Assembly: GCF_932294415.1 (NCBI RefSeq)
Contig: NC_065536.1
Location: 5,466,974-5,530,973, forward strand
Length of the DNA: 64,000 bases
Reading direction: 5' to 3'
Source of the DNA: Quercus robur
Taxonomy: Eukaryota; Streptophyta; Magnoliopsida; Fagales; Fagaceae
Part shown: positions 35,751 to 47,245 of the stretch, piece after piece
Layout of the letters: each line of letters opens with the position of its first letter
Numbering within the stretch: the stretch's first letter is position 1
Translations under genes and position numbers: made by a program
Notes under the pieces: generated by a model
What the model saw: only the letters and a program-made list of their open reading frames with translations
Database searches by the model: none
Told to the model about the DNA's origin: nothing

Positions 35751-36885
35751 GTGTGTCTCTTTTCAACAAAATAGTTTGCAGAGTTCACAATTGAACTTGT
35801 TCTTCCATTGCAGCGTTTGGTGTGTGTCGCATGACTTCTTCCCAGCAGCACAGCTTGTGCCAAGAAGTTGCAGGCACTGGAGAGTCAAACGCAAGTGAGG
35901 ATTTTATTATAGGCTGATAGTTTTTTTATTAAGCAAATACTTCAGGTTATTTTAGGTATTGAGTGCCCTAATACATCCATGTTGCCAATATGCTATGAGT
36001 TTTAAACTAGTATTTTCATAAAAAGCTAGTCAGATGTACGATTTTAAAACGTGACTTCTTGGCATTTTGAAAAATGTATTTTCCTAAAAATCACGAGGCT
36101 AAACGCATGTTGTTTCGTGTTTTCTTCTAAAAACATGTGTTTACTCTGTGCAAATGCTTATCCATACAAGCTCATAGTCTTAATAAAAATAATTGAACAC
36201 CAACCAATCAGTTGGTGGATTTTGATGGACTCTCACTAAAGAAGAGCCTTACTCATTTAAGGGTGCTAGCACCTAGTGAGCTATAACTAGCAAGCTAGCA
36301 GCCCCTTCCTTATTATTGGTAAGATAGGTTCGGAATCCTTATTATTAGAGAAAGGGGAGTGTAGCTAATTTCATTTTCAATTCGGATTGAAATTATATGC
36401 AATAGCTCTCAATGACTGAGATTGAGATTTGAAAAAAAAAAAAAAAAAAAAAAAAAACTTTCAGTCTTAACTATTGAATAAATAAAGTGAAGAAAAAATA
36501 AAAGTGAAAGTAGTAAAAAAAAAGAGCGATGAAACCAGCCTTACACACATGACAGATAATCAAAAACAAATACAAAACCCTTATCTATTTAATTAAAGAT
36601 CAAATTAACTAGAATGCTGGCAATAGCTGTTGTCGGATTGCCAATAAGAATACTAACAATGGTCTGGAGAATTACTTTCACCATCTTCAACAACTTTTCA
36701 TCCATCTCACTATTTCTCTTCAATTGTTGACGCTGAATAGGCAGCTCCAAATTCTCCAAAGGCAAATCGTCAATACTAATAGACTTTCCCTTCTTCTTTA
36801 TTAACTCAAACAACATTTCCCATGTGCAATAAACATGAAAATTAAATTTGCCACACTCCGACACATAAGACCACCCTTTAAATAA
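34806..36885. repeat. Host segmental duplication, copy A (no CACTA insert)
   Basis: Colinear with 37190-38019 and 54698-55600 combined. The shared start is 'gagctagtcacgctctttta'. The copy ends inside the last DC1 exon, after the codons for KGWSYV. It contains the site where copy B carries the 16.7-kb CACTA element: 'gtgtgtcgcatgac' at 35823-35834. A (GT)n run (about 35389-35411), a (GA)n run (about 35720-35748) and several T-runs differ in length between the copies. Confidence 0.85.
36589..36885 (-). pseudogene. DC1 protein C-terminal fragment (paralogue of the Hsp70-DC1 end)
   Basis: The minus strand encodes the end of a DC1 protein: KGWSYVSECGKFNFHVYC, then a hydrophilic linker, then the hydrophobic tail ILIGNPTTAIASILVNLIFN and a stop at 36589. 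It is about 85% alike to the tail of the Hsp70-DC1 gene at 55308-55600. This copy keeps the correct frame across CGKFNF, where the other has one extra base. Everything upstream of WSYV is missing because the duplication ends here. Confidence 0.8.
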
Positions 36886-37189
36886 TATATATTTACATGG
36901 GATTGGGTTAAATTAGTAAATTTGAAAATATTACCATATTAAAAAACAAATTGGGTGCAATGGGAGTTTTATTTATTTATAATTTTATATATAGATTATA
37001 AGTTTACACACCAAGTAGGTAAGAGTGCCTAATTCCATTACATCCCATAATAATGCTTTAATATGGTAGAAACTTCATTTTGCGACTCTTATTTAATCTT
37101 GTTTGTATCTCATGTGCAATGTGCATATCATCATCACACCGCATCACAGGTATTTCAAATTATAACTCAAATATCATATAGTCAAATCA
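36886..37189. other. Spacer between duplication copies
   Basis: About 300 bp of A/T-rich sequence, not shared with either copy; nothing recognised. Confidence 0.5.
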
Positions 37190-38019
37190 AAGAGCTAGTC
37201 ACGCTCTTTTATTCCAGTAAACATGGAAGACTAAGACTTTGATCACTCGACAAAAATAAAGCTATCTAAAAGACTTTTTTATAGTCTTTCTTTATAGGAT
37301 ACTTCAAAATTTTGCCGTGTGCAGTGGGTTTGAGAAATTGCGGTGTGATTGTGAGCATTTTAGGAAAATTTTATTTTATTTCATTAGTCTTCGTCTTTTT
37401 ATTGTTAATAGTAAAGACAAGGAAGCCATTGCTTGATTTGAAGAATACTGTATTTCTCTCCTCTTTTTTTTTTTTTTTTTTTTCTCTTCGTAGAAGCTTC
37501 ACTACCGGGCAGACTAGACAACCAGAAGCCACGGTGCAGTTGTTGAAGCTATAAATACTGTGACTTGGGAAATGCTGAATGGAAATGTTGAAAGTTGCAT
37601 TTTTAAAAAATAGCTTTTTTAAAAAAATGTATTTTTTGAAAACATGATTTTGAAATCCACGTACACTTAAATGTTTGGTAAAACATGTAGAAATTGTTAT
37701 TTTAAAACTCTAAAATTTTTGTTGTGGATGCAAATTACCAAAAGAGATTTTTCCTTTTTTTGAAAAGGTAACAAAAAGACTCTTTTGTGTGTGTGTGTGG
37801 AGAAGAAGGTACCAAAAAGACTTAATTGTGATGTCCATGCTAATAATAATAGGAGCAATAATTATTATTTACTAAACACGTTAACACACAGTCACTTCCT
37901 CCGTGCCCCACTACAGAGCATTTTTTTTTCTATATGATCCCCACGACAGATCACTTTCCCTTTCCCAAGTCTTAGTCAATATCAATATTAACCAAAAAAA
38001 GAGAAGTGGAGAGAGAGAG
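37190..38019. repeat. Host segmental duplication, copy B, left part
   Basis: Matches 34806-35750. The match stops at 'gagagagagccg', where CACTA subterminal repeats begin. About 77 bp present in copy A (35751-35827) are missing at this junction. Confidence 0.85.
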
Positions 38020-38400
38020 CCGCGTTTCCTATGGCCGCGTTTATAAACGCGGCCTAAAGTCCGCAGCTCAAAGCCTATAGTCGCGTTTTTTGAAAACGCG
38101 GCTAAAACCAGACCTATAGCCGCGTTTACTAAAAACGCGGCTCCAGGACAGCTTCGAGCTGCGTTTCAAACGCGGCTATGGCTGCGGACCTATAGCCGCG
38201 TTTTTAAAAACGCGACTATAGGTATTCCAAACGTCTGTAGCCGCGTTTTCAACGCAGCTGAAACGGAACCTATAGCGGCGTTTCTAAGAAACGCGGCTAT
38301 AGACCCAGCGGGAGCGGCGTTTCAAACGCGGCTATAGCTATTTCCCAGCAACATTGATCACACTATAGCCACGTTTTAAAAAACGCGGCTATAGGTTTTT
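38020..38400. repeat. CACTA subterminal palindromic repeats, left edge
   Basis: About a dozen copies of a palindromic motif, gccgcgttt, a short A/T centre, then aaacgcggc, often followed by tatagg or tatagacc. In Spm-type elements subterminal repeats are binding sites for the second (TNPA-type) protein. The CpG-dense motif stands out against the A/T-rich surroundings. Confidence 0.9.
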
Positions 38401-38495
38401 TTTTTTTTTTTTAATTTTTTTTTCTCTGCTTTCTGAACTTCCTGCTATACACACAACTCCCTTCTTTCACAACTTATTACGTCCCAAGAATCACA

Positions 38496-38960
38496 TATTC
38501 CATAAACATCACAAGGGAATTAAACAACTTCCATTCCTACATCACAAGTTCCATATACATCAAACAGAAAATAAACAAGTTCCATAAACGTCATTACATC
38601 ACAAGGGAATTAAACGATCACCCATTCCTACATCACAAGTTCCATAAACATCACAAGGGATCTAAACAACTTCCCATTCCTACATCACAAGTTCCATATA
38701 CATCAAAAAGAAAATAAACAAGTTCCATAAAGGTCAATACATCCTTGGGGTCACAAGTTCCGTAAACATCACAAGGGAATTAAACAACTTCCCATTCCTA
38801 CATCACAAGTTCCATATACATCAAAAAGAAAATAAACAAGTTGCATAAACGTCATTACATCCCGAGATCACAAGTTCCATAATAAACATCACAAGTTTCA
38901 TGAACATCACAAAGGAAATACACAAGTTCGCATTCCTACATCACAAGGATTTTTGTACAT
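38496..38960. repeat. Tandem repeat near the CACTA 3' end
   Basis: Three to four imperfect copies of a roughly 125-bp unit, containing 'cattcctacatcacaagttc' and 'agaaaataaacaagtt' followed by 'cataaacgtca'. Non-coding. Confidence 0.8.
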
Positions 38961-39005
38961 CACAAAAAATATACCAGAATGATTTTTGTACATTCTAAAT
39001 TGCTC

Positions 39006-42000
39006 TCAAACAGCCACAGGCAGCAACCAGTTTGCTTTGTTGTCCACTTCAAAATAAGTCTGCACAAATTATTCTGGCGGGAGTTAAATTTGCCAAATTT
39101 TTGCCCCCAATACATAATACTCTAAACATGAATTTGAAATTGTAATTCCGCAATGCTTAGATGCACAGTTGTATCAAAAGGCCTCACAATGGAGCAATTT
39201 GGGAGACTAATGTTATGAGGGAGAGAGCTCATTTGGATTAAAAAAAAAAAAATACAAAGAGTAACATGAGAGGAAGACTATGCAATAGTTCAACTATTCG
39301 TTAAAACAACCTAGTCAAAACTTCGAATTCAATCAAGTTCAGCAATACTTTATCCATCATAGAATGGTATGTTTATATGAAGGCTACTGTTTGTAGAGAA
39401 ATTTTTAGAGAAATTTTGTTTTACCTCAGGATTCACAGTTCCATTCCCATCAAGCACTGTCATCCTAAAATATATTAAAGGCATCGTATTAATATCACAT
39501 ACCAATGCGTGTGCAAGATATTAAGTTCTTGGCTAAATAAAATTTGTTTAGTACCTGAGAATGACCCCAATTATGTATCCCCTGGCTAAGTGAAGCAAAC
39601 ATGGTTTTCATCGACGCCATCATTTCAGCCATCCGTGCTTGGGCCCTCGCCTCAGCTTCAGCCATTTCCTCCCTATGCCTCGCTTCGGATTGAGCTACTT
39701 CCCCCCTACAAATTGCTAGTTCCTCCCTAGATTTAGCTAGTGCCTCCCTTAGCTCTTCATGACTCGTCTCCAAGTCTGACATCCTTTCGTGAGTTCTGCT
39801 TGACAATGGAGTAGTAGTCGAGGTAAACTGTGATGCGTTTCTGGCACTTCTTCCTGATGGGGTGATCCCAAAGCCTACCCCACGTACACGACCTAGGCGC
39901 TCATCAAGACCTATCACCCGAGCATATGCGTCGTCCTTCGACCAAAGGATTCTATTACCAATCTCTCCGTGTAGTCGTATGTCCTATTCATTCAAAAGTA
40001 CTGCCATCCTATCTTGTTTTCCCACAAAAACCAAACAACATATTACACACCAGAATTAATACAAACACAAAATACACTAAAATTCAATTCGATTAAATTG
40101 TCCTTACCATCTGATCTTGCACACGGTCACTAACAGCAACCCCATCTTTCGTACGGTATACTTTTTGAAATACATCCGCGCGTTCGACTGTCGCCCCTTT
40201 ATCTTTCGCCTATATGATGAACAAACATAATTACAATAAACACTAACTATATAATGTTGTTATGCCACAATTAACACAAGTCCACAATGAGATAGTCATA
40301 ACATAACAAAGTTACTGAAATAAAGATAAAGCTGAGAGAGTAGTAACATAATGAGAGGATTTAGCTACCTTCCAAATACACATGGGGTTGTTAAATGAAG
40401 AGATTAAAAATAAAAATGACATGGAGAGTTAGAAAATAGGCATCATAGACTTTCTATAATAACACTCTATTTGAGATAAGATTGAGATGCGCATCTCAAA
40501 TTACCCATGAGTAACCTAAAATGTTTGGACTTAGTAAAATTACCCATGGGTGATGTATACATTAAGAGGATTAACAACGTCATCTCTATATATTACAAGG
40601 ATGCATAAAGCTATGTATTGCATTTTTTACTTACCAAAAAACCTATAATTTAATTAACTTATCCTTATTCCTAAAACATATGAAATGAGATTAAGTTGGT
40701 AAATTTGACCTCAAAATATCAGGGGACATCATGTAGGCATTTATGAATTCTAAGTTTACTTATTACCATTTCAGCAGAAATTTGAGCAAAACTTTTGGCC
40801 CCACATCTTGCTATGTCTTTTTGCTTGTCTCGACTCACCTTGTTTTTGAGACTTAATGTCTGCAACCACATTACCATCAAAAAAAGAAAATTTAAAAAAA
40901 TCAAAACATCTCTTCACTAAATTACCATGAACATGAGTAAGACGAAGAAAGTAGCAATACCTCAGTTTTTTCATTGAACCAATAATCAACCATCTCCTTC
41001 CACTGTGCTGGGATAACCCCAGGCGGTTCAATAGCCAATACTTGTTCACGTGACAGCCCAGGTTTTTTGTGATCCTTCTTCAACTTGGTCCTGCGATTCC
41101 TCCTTAGTTCTCCTAGCTGACTCATTGCCCATCCCATTTGATTGGGTGGTTTGACAATAGTGGGATCAATTATATACCGTTGCTGAAATAAGACAGTAGA
41201 GTTAGCAAAATGTAGTATTTTAATTAGGACAGCAGGTGTAAATAAAAATAACTAATATTTCATTTTCATACTACCTTAATCTCCGTCCAACAATCATTTT
41301 TAAACTTTTGAGGGACACTTGGCCACCCAGCAGGCGTAAGCGGGCATAATAGGCCATTCTCGCAAAACGAGCCCAACCATCGAACGAACAATTCCCCGTC
41401 ATCGCCAATCGGTTGGCCTTCATCATTTAACGGCAACTGAATTTTGTACTCACCAGTCATTGCCCATATGTCAGTCAACCTTGTTTTTCCACGTTTTCCA
41501 GGCTTATTTTCTGATGCTCGATTTTGTTCCGGTGCTGGATTTTGTACTGGTGTTTGGGTTTGAACATAATCATCTGTATCTACAAGACCAGCAATATTAG
41601 AACTGATTTAACAAAGCTTAGAACTAGTGAAAAATGTCACACCACGCAAAAATTATGCATCTACCAATTGAAATAATAAAAGGTTTACGATTTCATGGTT
41701 ACAAAACATAAGTAAATTTAGGCCTTTCTCCCACGCATTCATGTAACCCACTTACGTAGCTTTCTGAAAAGACGAGCAACCATGCTTCGTCACGGGTTGC
41801 CTTCAATTATCCTTAATAAATTTGGATTTAGAATATATAATTTCAACCCGATCTTCTCTTTGATCATTCAACTTCAGCAAATTTGTTTACCAATTTCCTA
41901 AAGTTAACTGGTAATTGGAAATTGCTAGCTTAATTAAGCAAGTATAACAATAATCTACAAGAACATATCACATTTTTTTTTAATCTCTCTCCGGATAGAA

Positions 42001-42740
42001 TGATACCCAAGATGGAATAGATCCTACATACTTGGAATTGATAATCAAGGTTTTGCATTTTTCCACACTTTGTTAATTTGGAAATACAGAGGGAATGTCT
42101 TGGTTATACTTTACTGCATATAGTTGGCTTCGAGTCAAGTATATAACATGTCAGGAACATCCCAATTGAAAAACCAATGCCATGAAATTGGACTGAAGTG
42201 ATCGAATGGACCATAGTGGACCCAAAGGACCGAGGTAGACACTGTAGGACCAAAATAGACTGAGCAGAAATGAATGGACTGAGCAGACCAAATTGGACCA
42301 AATTGGACCAAATAGACCAGAACCGACTGAATTGGACCCAAAGGAAATTAATGGACCAAACGGACCAAAGTCAGCAGAATATACTCAATATACCTTGATA
42401 TTTTAATTATATTATGAAATGATGTAAACCACTAACTCATAATTGAAATTGCAAAACATAAATTAATCCTACAATATTAAAAAACTGTGAACCAAATGAA
42501 TTCCTATATGTATTAGCTAGAATTGATCTAAGCATCCAATAATAAACATCAAACCTTACATTCGAAAACATGACCAATACCTGGAGCTAGTGTCTCATCA
42601 TCGTCACTTGCCACCGGTGTTGCCACCGGTCTTGCATCCTCAGAAATGTGGGGTTCCTCATCAGTTGCCTCCACCCGTTGTCGTGACTGTGATGATCCTT
42701 GCCCAACGTAAACAAGTCGCAACTGACGTTTCCTCCCCAT
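39006..42740 (-). CDS. CACTA second gene, TNPA/Transposase_24-like protein
   Basis: A spliced minus-strand gene with ATG at 42738-42740 (MGRKRQLRLVYVGQG). Splice-consistent exons lie at about 42583-42740, 41277-41583, 40962-41183, 40768-40861, 40107-40211, 39556-39983, 39422-39466 and 39006-39064, ending ANWLLPVAV and TGA. The second exon carries RLTDIWAM, then GQPIGDDGELFVRWLG and GLLCPLTPAGWPSVP, the hallmark of plant Ptta/En/Spm (Transposase_24) proteins. Exon 4 has KNKVSRDKQKDIARCGAKSF. Exon 6 ends in a long charged coiled coil (EELREALAKSREELAICRGE and onward). In Spm the equivalent protein binds subterminal repeats and helps transposition. No stop was seen within these exons; junctions are inferred by eye. 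Tandem 'ggaccaaattgg' repeats fill one intron. Confidence 0.75.
42175..42375. repeat. 'GGACCAAA'-type minisatellite in an intron
   Basis: Irregular 8-15-bp units based on 'ggaccaaattggaccaaa' and variants. The same kind of repeat recurs at 52565-52830 in the element's 5' region. Confidence 0.8.
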
Positions 42741-43616
42741 TGTTGCGTCCAACACCTTTTACAACACAAAGAGGAAAAATGGTTAAGAAGCACGGCCAAT
42801 AATTGTTAACTGTAGTAAAGATAATTATGTATGTTAAAACTATTATTTCTTAACAACACGAAAATATAACAGTTATAACATATATATGCAACAACATGAA
42901 GAAGTAACAGTTTCACCTAATAATTATATATGAGTATCAATCCGATTCTTAAGTCATGAGGACACATATATCCTATAACAAAGACACAAGTGTAACTAGA
43001 GTCTTCATTTCAAAGTAAGAAAAAAAAAAAAGACAACTCAACCCCATACCAAAACCATGTTGAATGTTTTTCCCTACAATTTTCTCTTTTAGTATAGGTA
43101 AAGATTTAGTCTCGTTTGTAGCAACTTTGTTATGTAAATGAAGTAAGTTTTATTTTAGCCTATTAATTTCCTACTAAAATTATGTTCACACTTCCCACTT
43201 TGTTTGAGTTAGCTTAATCACATATTAGTCATGCTCAATCACAATTAAATCATGTACATACTACATACATCCGTAGGCAAATTGTGAAAGAGGATAGGGT
43301 CATAGACTGATAGGGAGGAATTCACAATAACAACCCTTTCAAACGTCTAAATCCTTCTAGGTTGTGCTTTTCAAGTCATACGCAGAGTCATAGTGACTCC
43401 AGAGCCCTGAACGAACCAGAAAGATATGTCTATGTTATTAGTGATTATATGTTAAAACTTTTATTTTTTAACAATTTTGACAAAATAACAGTTTGTACAT
43501 ATATATGCAACAATGTCAAACTTTGCACGCAATATGCCTTTACAAATGAGAACTTATAATTTCAATAATAATTAACTATAACACAATTACGCATACCACA
43601 ACAATATCCTATTACA

Positions 43617-46600
43617 CTACTCATCATCACTGTAATCAACTTCGTTGTCATCTTCATCGTTGGAGTCATCATCAATGAACTCACACTCATCCAAGTCGTC
43701 CATTTCAGGAAAATCTCTTGGGCCAATGATAGAGGCATCAATTGTCATTCCCTCCACATCATCTCGACCCCAACGAAGGTCATCCCTACCAACATCAGGA
43801 CTAGTGACAGAGTACGGGATATTCTCAAGAAACTCATTCGTGTCATCCTCATTACAATGGGGCCCAATACCTGCATCAAATACATCTCTGGCTTTCGTTT
43901 TAACGACAACATACCAATCTTTCTGCCTTTTATCTTCAACATAAAAAACTTGTGTAGCTTGAGACGCCAACACATATGGTTCATGCACCATTTCCTCCCC
44001 ACCATGTACGGAATGATTAAAATTCACCATAGGAAACCCAAACTCATCAGTCTTATATCCCCTCCTATTTTGATCATCAACCCATTTACACTTGAATAAC
44101 ACATGTTTGATATTGCCAGAATAATTCAACTCAATGATATCTGTCAACACACCATAGTACATATTGCCACCTTCAGTGGCAACACTAACTCCACTATTTT
44201 GCGTTTTTCTATTTCCCTCGACATTCGAACTCCTAAATTTTAACCCATTTATGACATAATGTTTCAGCCGATTTACTGAAGTATATGGCCCTTTCGAAAG
44301 CGTGACAAGTGTATCACTAAGTCCAGTTCTTTCCCTATCAGCAGCAGTCATTGACATCACCTAATATAATCAAACAAATTAACTGAGTCTAATTAGTACC
44401 GTCCTTCTACTTATGGGAAAGTTGCAATGTTAAAAAGTTGAATATATGACACGTACGTGAGATCTAAACCAGCCACAAAAGTTCTCCATGTGGTGCTTAT
44501 GAATAGTAGCATTGGATATACGACAGTGGCCCTTTTGAAGTTCATCCTTCGTCAAACTTTTGTGCATCCTACATGAGATGGCAATTGTATTAGTGTTAAT
44601 ACACGGAGCGCACATTGGATTCTCGTGCAATTATATTGATGTCCATAATACTTACTCACGAAACTGGTAAATGTTCTCGGAATTGAATAGCACATAGCGA
44701 TGAGCTTGGGTCAATTCCCTACTTTCTAGTGCCACACTTAAAACCACCCATGTTGACTCCTCCATCGTCCTTGTGGGTCGTGAGAATATAGTTTCGACTC
44801 CTTCCATATACCGTGAACAAAACGTTAAACATTCCTCCACTATGTAGCCTTCGGCAATACACCCTTCTGGAGCAGCCCTGTTTCTTACATAAGACTTAAG
44901 GCGTGAGAGGTACCTATAATGCGCATGACAAGGTTAGTAATTGACACTAGCTATTACAAAGCACACATGAAACCTCATACTGTACATGTATTACCTATGA
45001 CTTACCTCTCAATGGGGTACATCCAACGGTACTGAACTGGACCACCAATCTTGGCTTCAGTAGCCAAGTGCATGACCAAATGTACCATCACAGTGAAGAA
45101 AGATGGAGGAAATATCTTTTCCAATTCACACAACGTCACTGCAATGTCAGCCTCAGCACTCGCAATATCAAACACCGTAAGGGTTTTCGAACAAATTTTC
45201 CTAAAGAAATAAGCTAACTTTATCAAAGGCCTAATAACATGCGATGGCAAAGATCCTCGTAAAGCAATTGGAAGGAGTTGTTGCATCAGGATGTGATTAT
45301 TGTGACTCTTTAAACCAGAAATCTTACGTTCTTTGAGGTTGACACGGCGGGAGATGTTGGAAGCATATCCATCGGGCACTTTTACGTCTCGCAAAACTTG
45401 CAAGAAACCATCTTTCTCCAATGCAGTCATATGAAAACACGCAGGCGGTATCATATACTTATCATCACCTTTTCGCTGTAGGTGGAGTTCTCTCCTTATT
45501 CCCATTTCCGCCAAGTCAAGGCATGCCTTGTAATTGTCCTTTGTCTAGTCCTTCACGTTCAACAAAGTGCCAAGTATATTGTCCATCACATTCTTCTCTA
45601 TATGCATCACATCAAGATTGTGTCGCAACTTGTGATCCTTCCAATAAGGCAATGTGAAAAAAATACTTCTCTTCTTCCAAACACACTGGTTTGCCTCACC
45701 TCTCTTTCTTTTGTTGTATTTTTCTCGACATTTCTTTCCCAGACAACGTGTAACTAAAGTTTCAGTGTCCACAATTATGTCTGACGCAACTGGTGGCACA
45801 GGAGCCACTCGCATATCAGTGAATCCATCAAATAAAGTATCTTCTTTCCGAAATTCGTGGTCACTACCCAACCATCGCCTATGTCCCATGTAACAGAATT
45901 TGCAGCCATTTTTTAAATATTTGGAGTCGGTCTCTGAGGCACAACAAGGACACGCAAACTTACCCTTCGTACTCCAACCCGACACATCTGCATATGCAGG
46001 AAAGTCATGTACCGTCCACATCAATGCTACATGCAATTGGAATACATTTTTTGAAGATGCATCGTACGCTTCTACTCCAACATCCCATAATTCCCTCAAT
46101 TCTTCTACTAAGGGTTGCAAGTACACATCTATTGCAATCCCTGGCGATTTAGGTCCAGGAATAACTAGTGATAAAATCAAAGATGACCGTTTCATGCACA
46201 ACCAAGGCGGGAGATTGTAAGGGACTAGCATGACAGGCTAAGTGCTGTGAGTAGTACTCAGCATTTCGAAGGGGTTGAATCCATCCGCAGCTAATCCAAG
46301 TCTGACATTACAAGGCTCAGACGAGAACTGTAAATGCGTAGTGTCAAACATTTTCCATGCATCCGAGTCAGCAGGATGCCGCATTACCCCGTCCTCTGTA
46401 CGACCATTAGCATGCCATTTCATAGAGGTTAACCAGCGTAGGATCTTTGCAGCTTTCTTCTTTCCCTTACTAGATGAGGCATTATTATTTGTAACAGATG
46501 CCTCATTCGGTTTCCACCTACTTTCTTCGCAACAAGGACATGCCTCGAGGTTAACATTCTCCTTCCAAAATAGCATACAATCATTGGGACAAGCATGGAT

Positions 46601-47245
46601 CTTCTCATACCCCAAACCCAAATCTCGAACTATTTTCTTAGCCTCATAATGGTCCTTTGGCAACTTAGCGTCAGAAGGGAGCATATCCATCAAGAGTTGA
46701 AGCAACATAGTAAATGACTTGTTCGTCCAACCACAAAGAGTCTTCAACTGGAACAACACAACGATGGCTGAGAATATGCTAAATTTTGTACACCCAGCAT
46801 ATAAAGGTTTGTCCACATCATCTATCATTTTGTAAAACTTTTGTGCACCATCATTTGGACCTTGAGCCGGTTGTTGCACAGTTTCCCCTTCGTCGATTGG
46901 TTCAGGTGGCATTCCATGCATGGGGCACAAATCATGCAACATCCCACGAAAGTCACCGTATTGTTCTAAGGACTCTTGGACATGACTACTCCCACATTCA
47001 GTGGCAGTTGGCACAGCCGCCGATTCCCCATGCCATTTCCAAAGTGTGTAATTTTGAAGCATCCCCTTACTCCAAAGATGTTCACGTGCCACCCCTGGCA
47101 GTACCAAATTCATATTCACACATTTGGTACAAGGACAAAAGATTTTCCCATCGCTTGCATGTTTTGATGCAAATTCCACAAATTTAAGTACACCTTCAAT
47201 ATATTCCCTTGAACCCCTCTGCTTCTTCATCCAACTTTTATCCAT
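43617..47245 (-). pseudogene. CACTA TNP2-type transposase with two in-frame stops
   Basis: The ATG at 47243-47245 starts MDKSWMKKQRGSREYIEGV, the usual N-terminus of plant TNP2 transposases. The tnp2 catalytic region follows (YNLPPWLCMK, FPAYADVSGW, FACPCCASET), then the DUF4218 region (SHNNHILMQQLLPIALRG, MYPIER) and, after introns, the DUF4216 region (NRLKHYVINGLKFRS, LFKCKWVD), ending in an acidic tail at 43617. The intron at about 44914-45005 has good splice sites and is in phase; the later junctions are approximate. TAG codons interrupt the long exon at 46238-46240 (a Trp in 'HSTWPVMLVPY') and 45545-45547. The product would be truncated after 335 codons, so this copy is probably inactive. 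Spm TNPD/TNP2 proteins cut at the CACTA ends. Confidence 0.88.

Noticed and set aside
37905-37920. 'cactacagagc' as the missing left CACTA terminus
   Set aside because: The same sequence occurs in the empty copy at about 35525, so it is host DNA rather than the transposon end.
38496-38960. CRISPR-like array of spaced direct repeats
   Set aside because: Units are long (about 125 bp), imperfect and contiguous, in a plant transposon; a plain tandem repeat.
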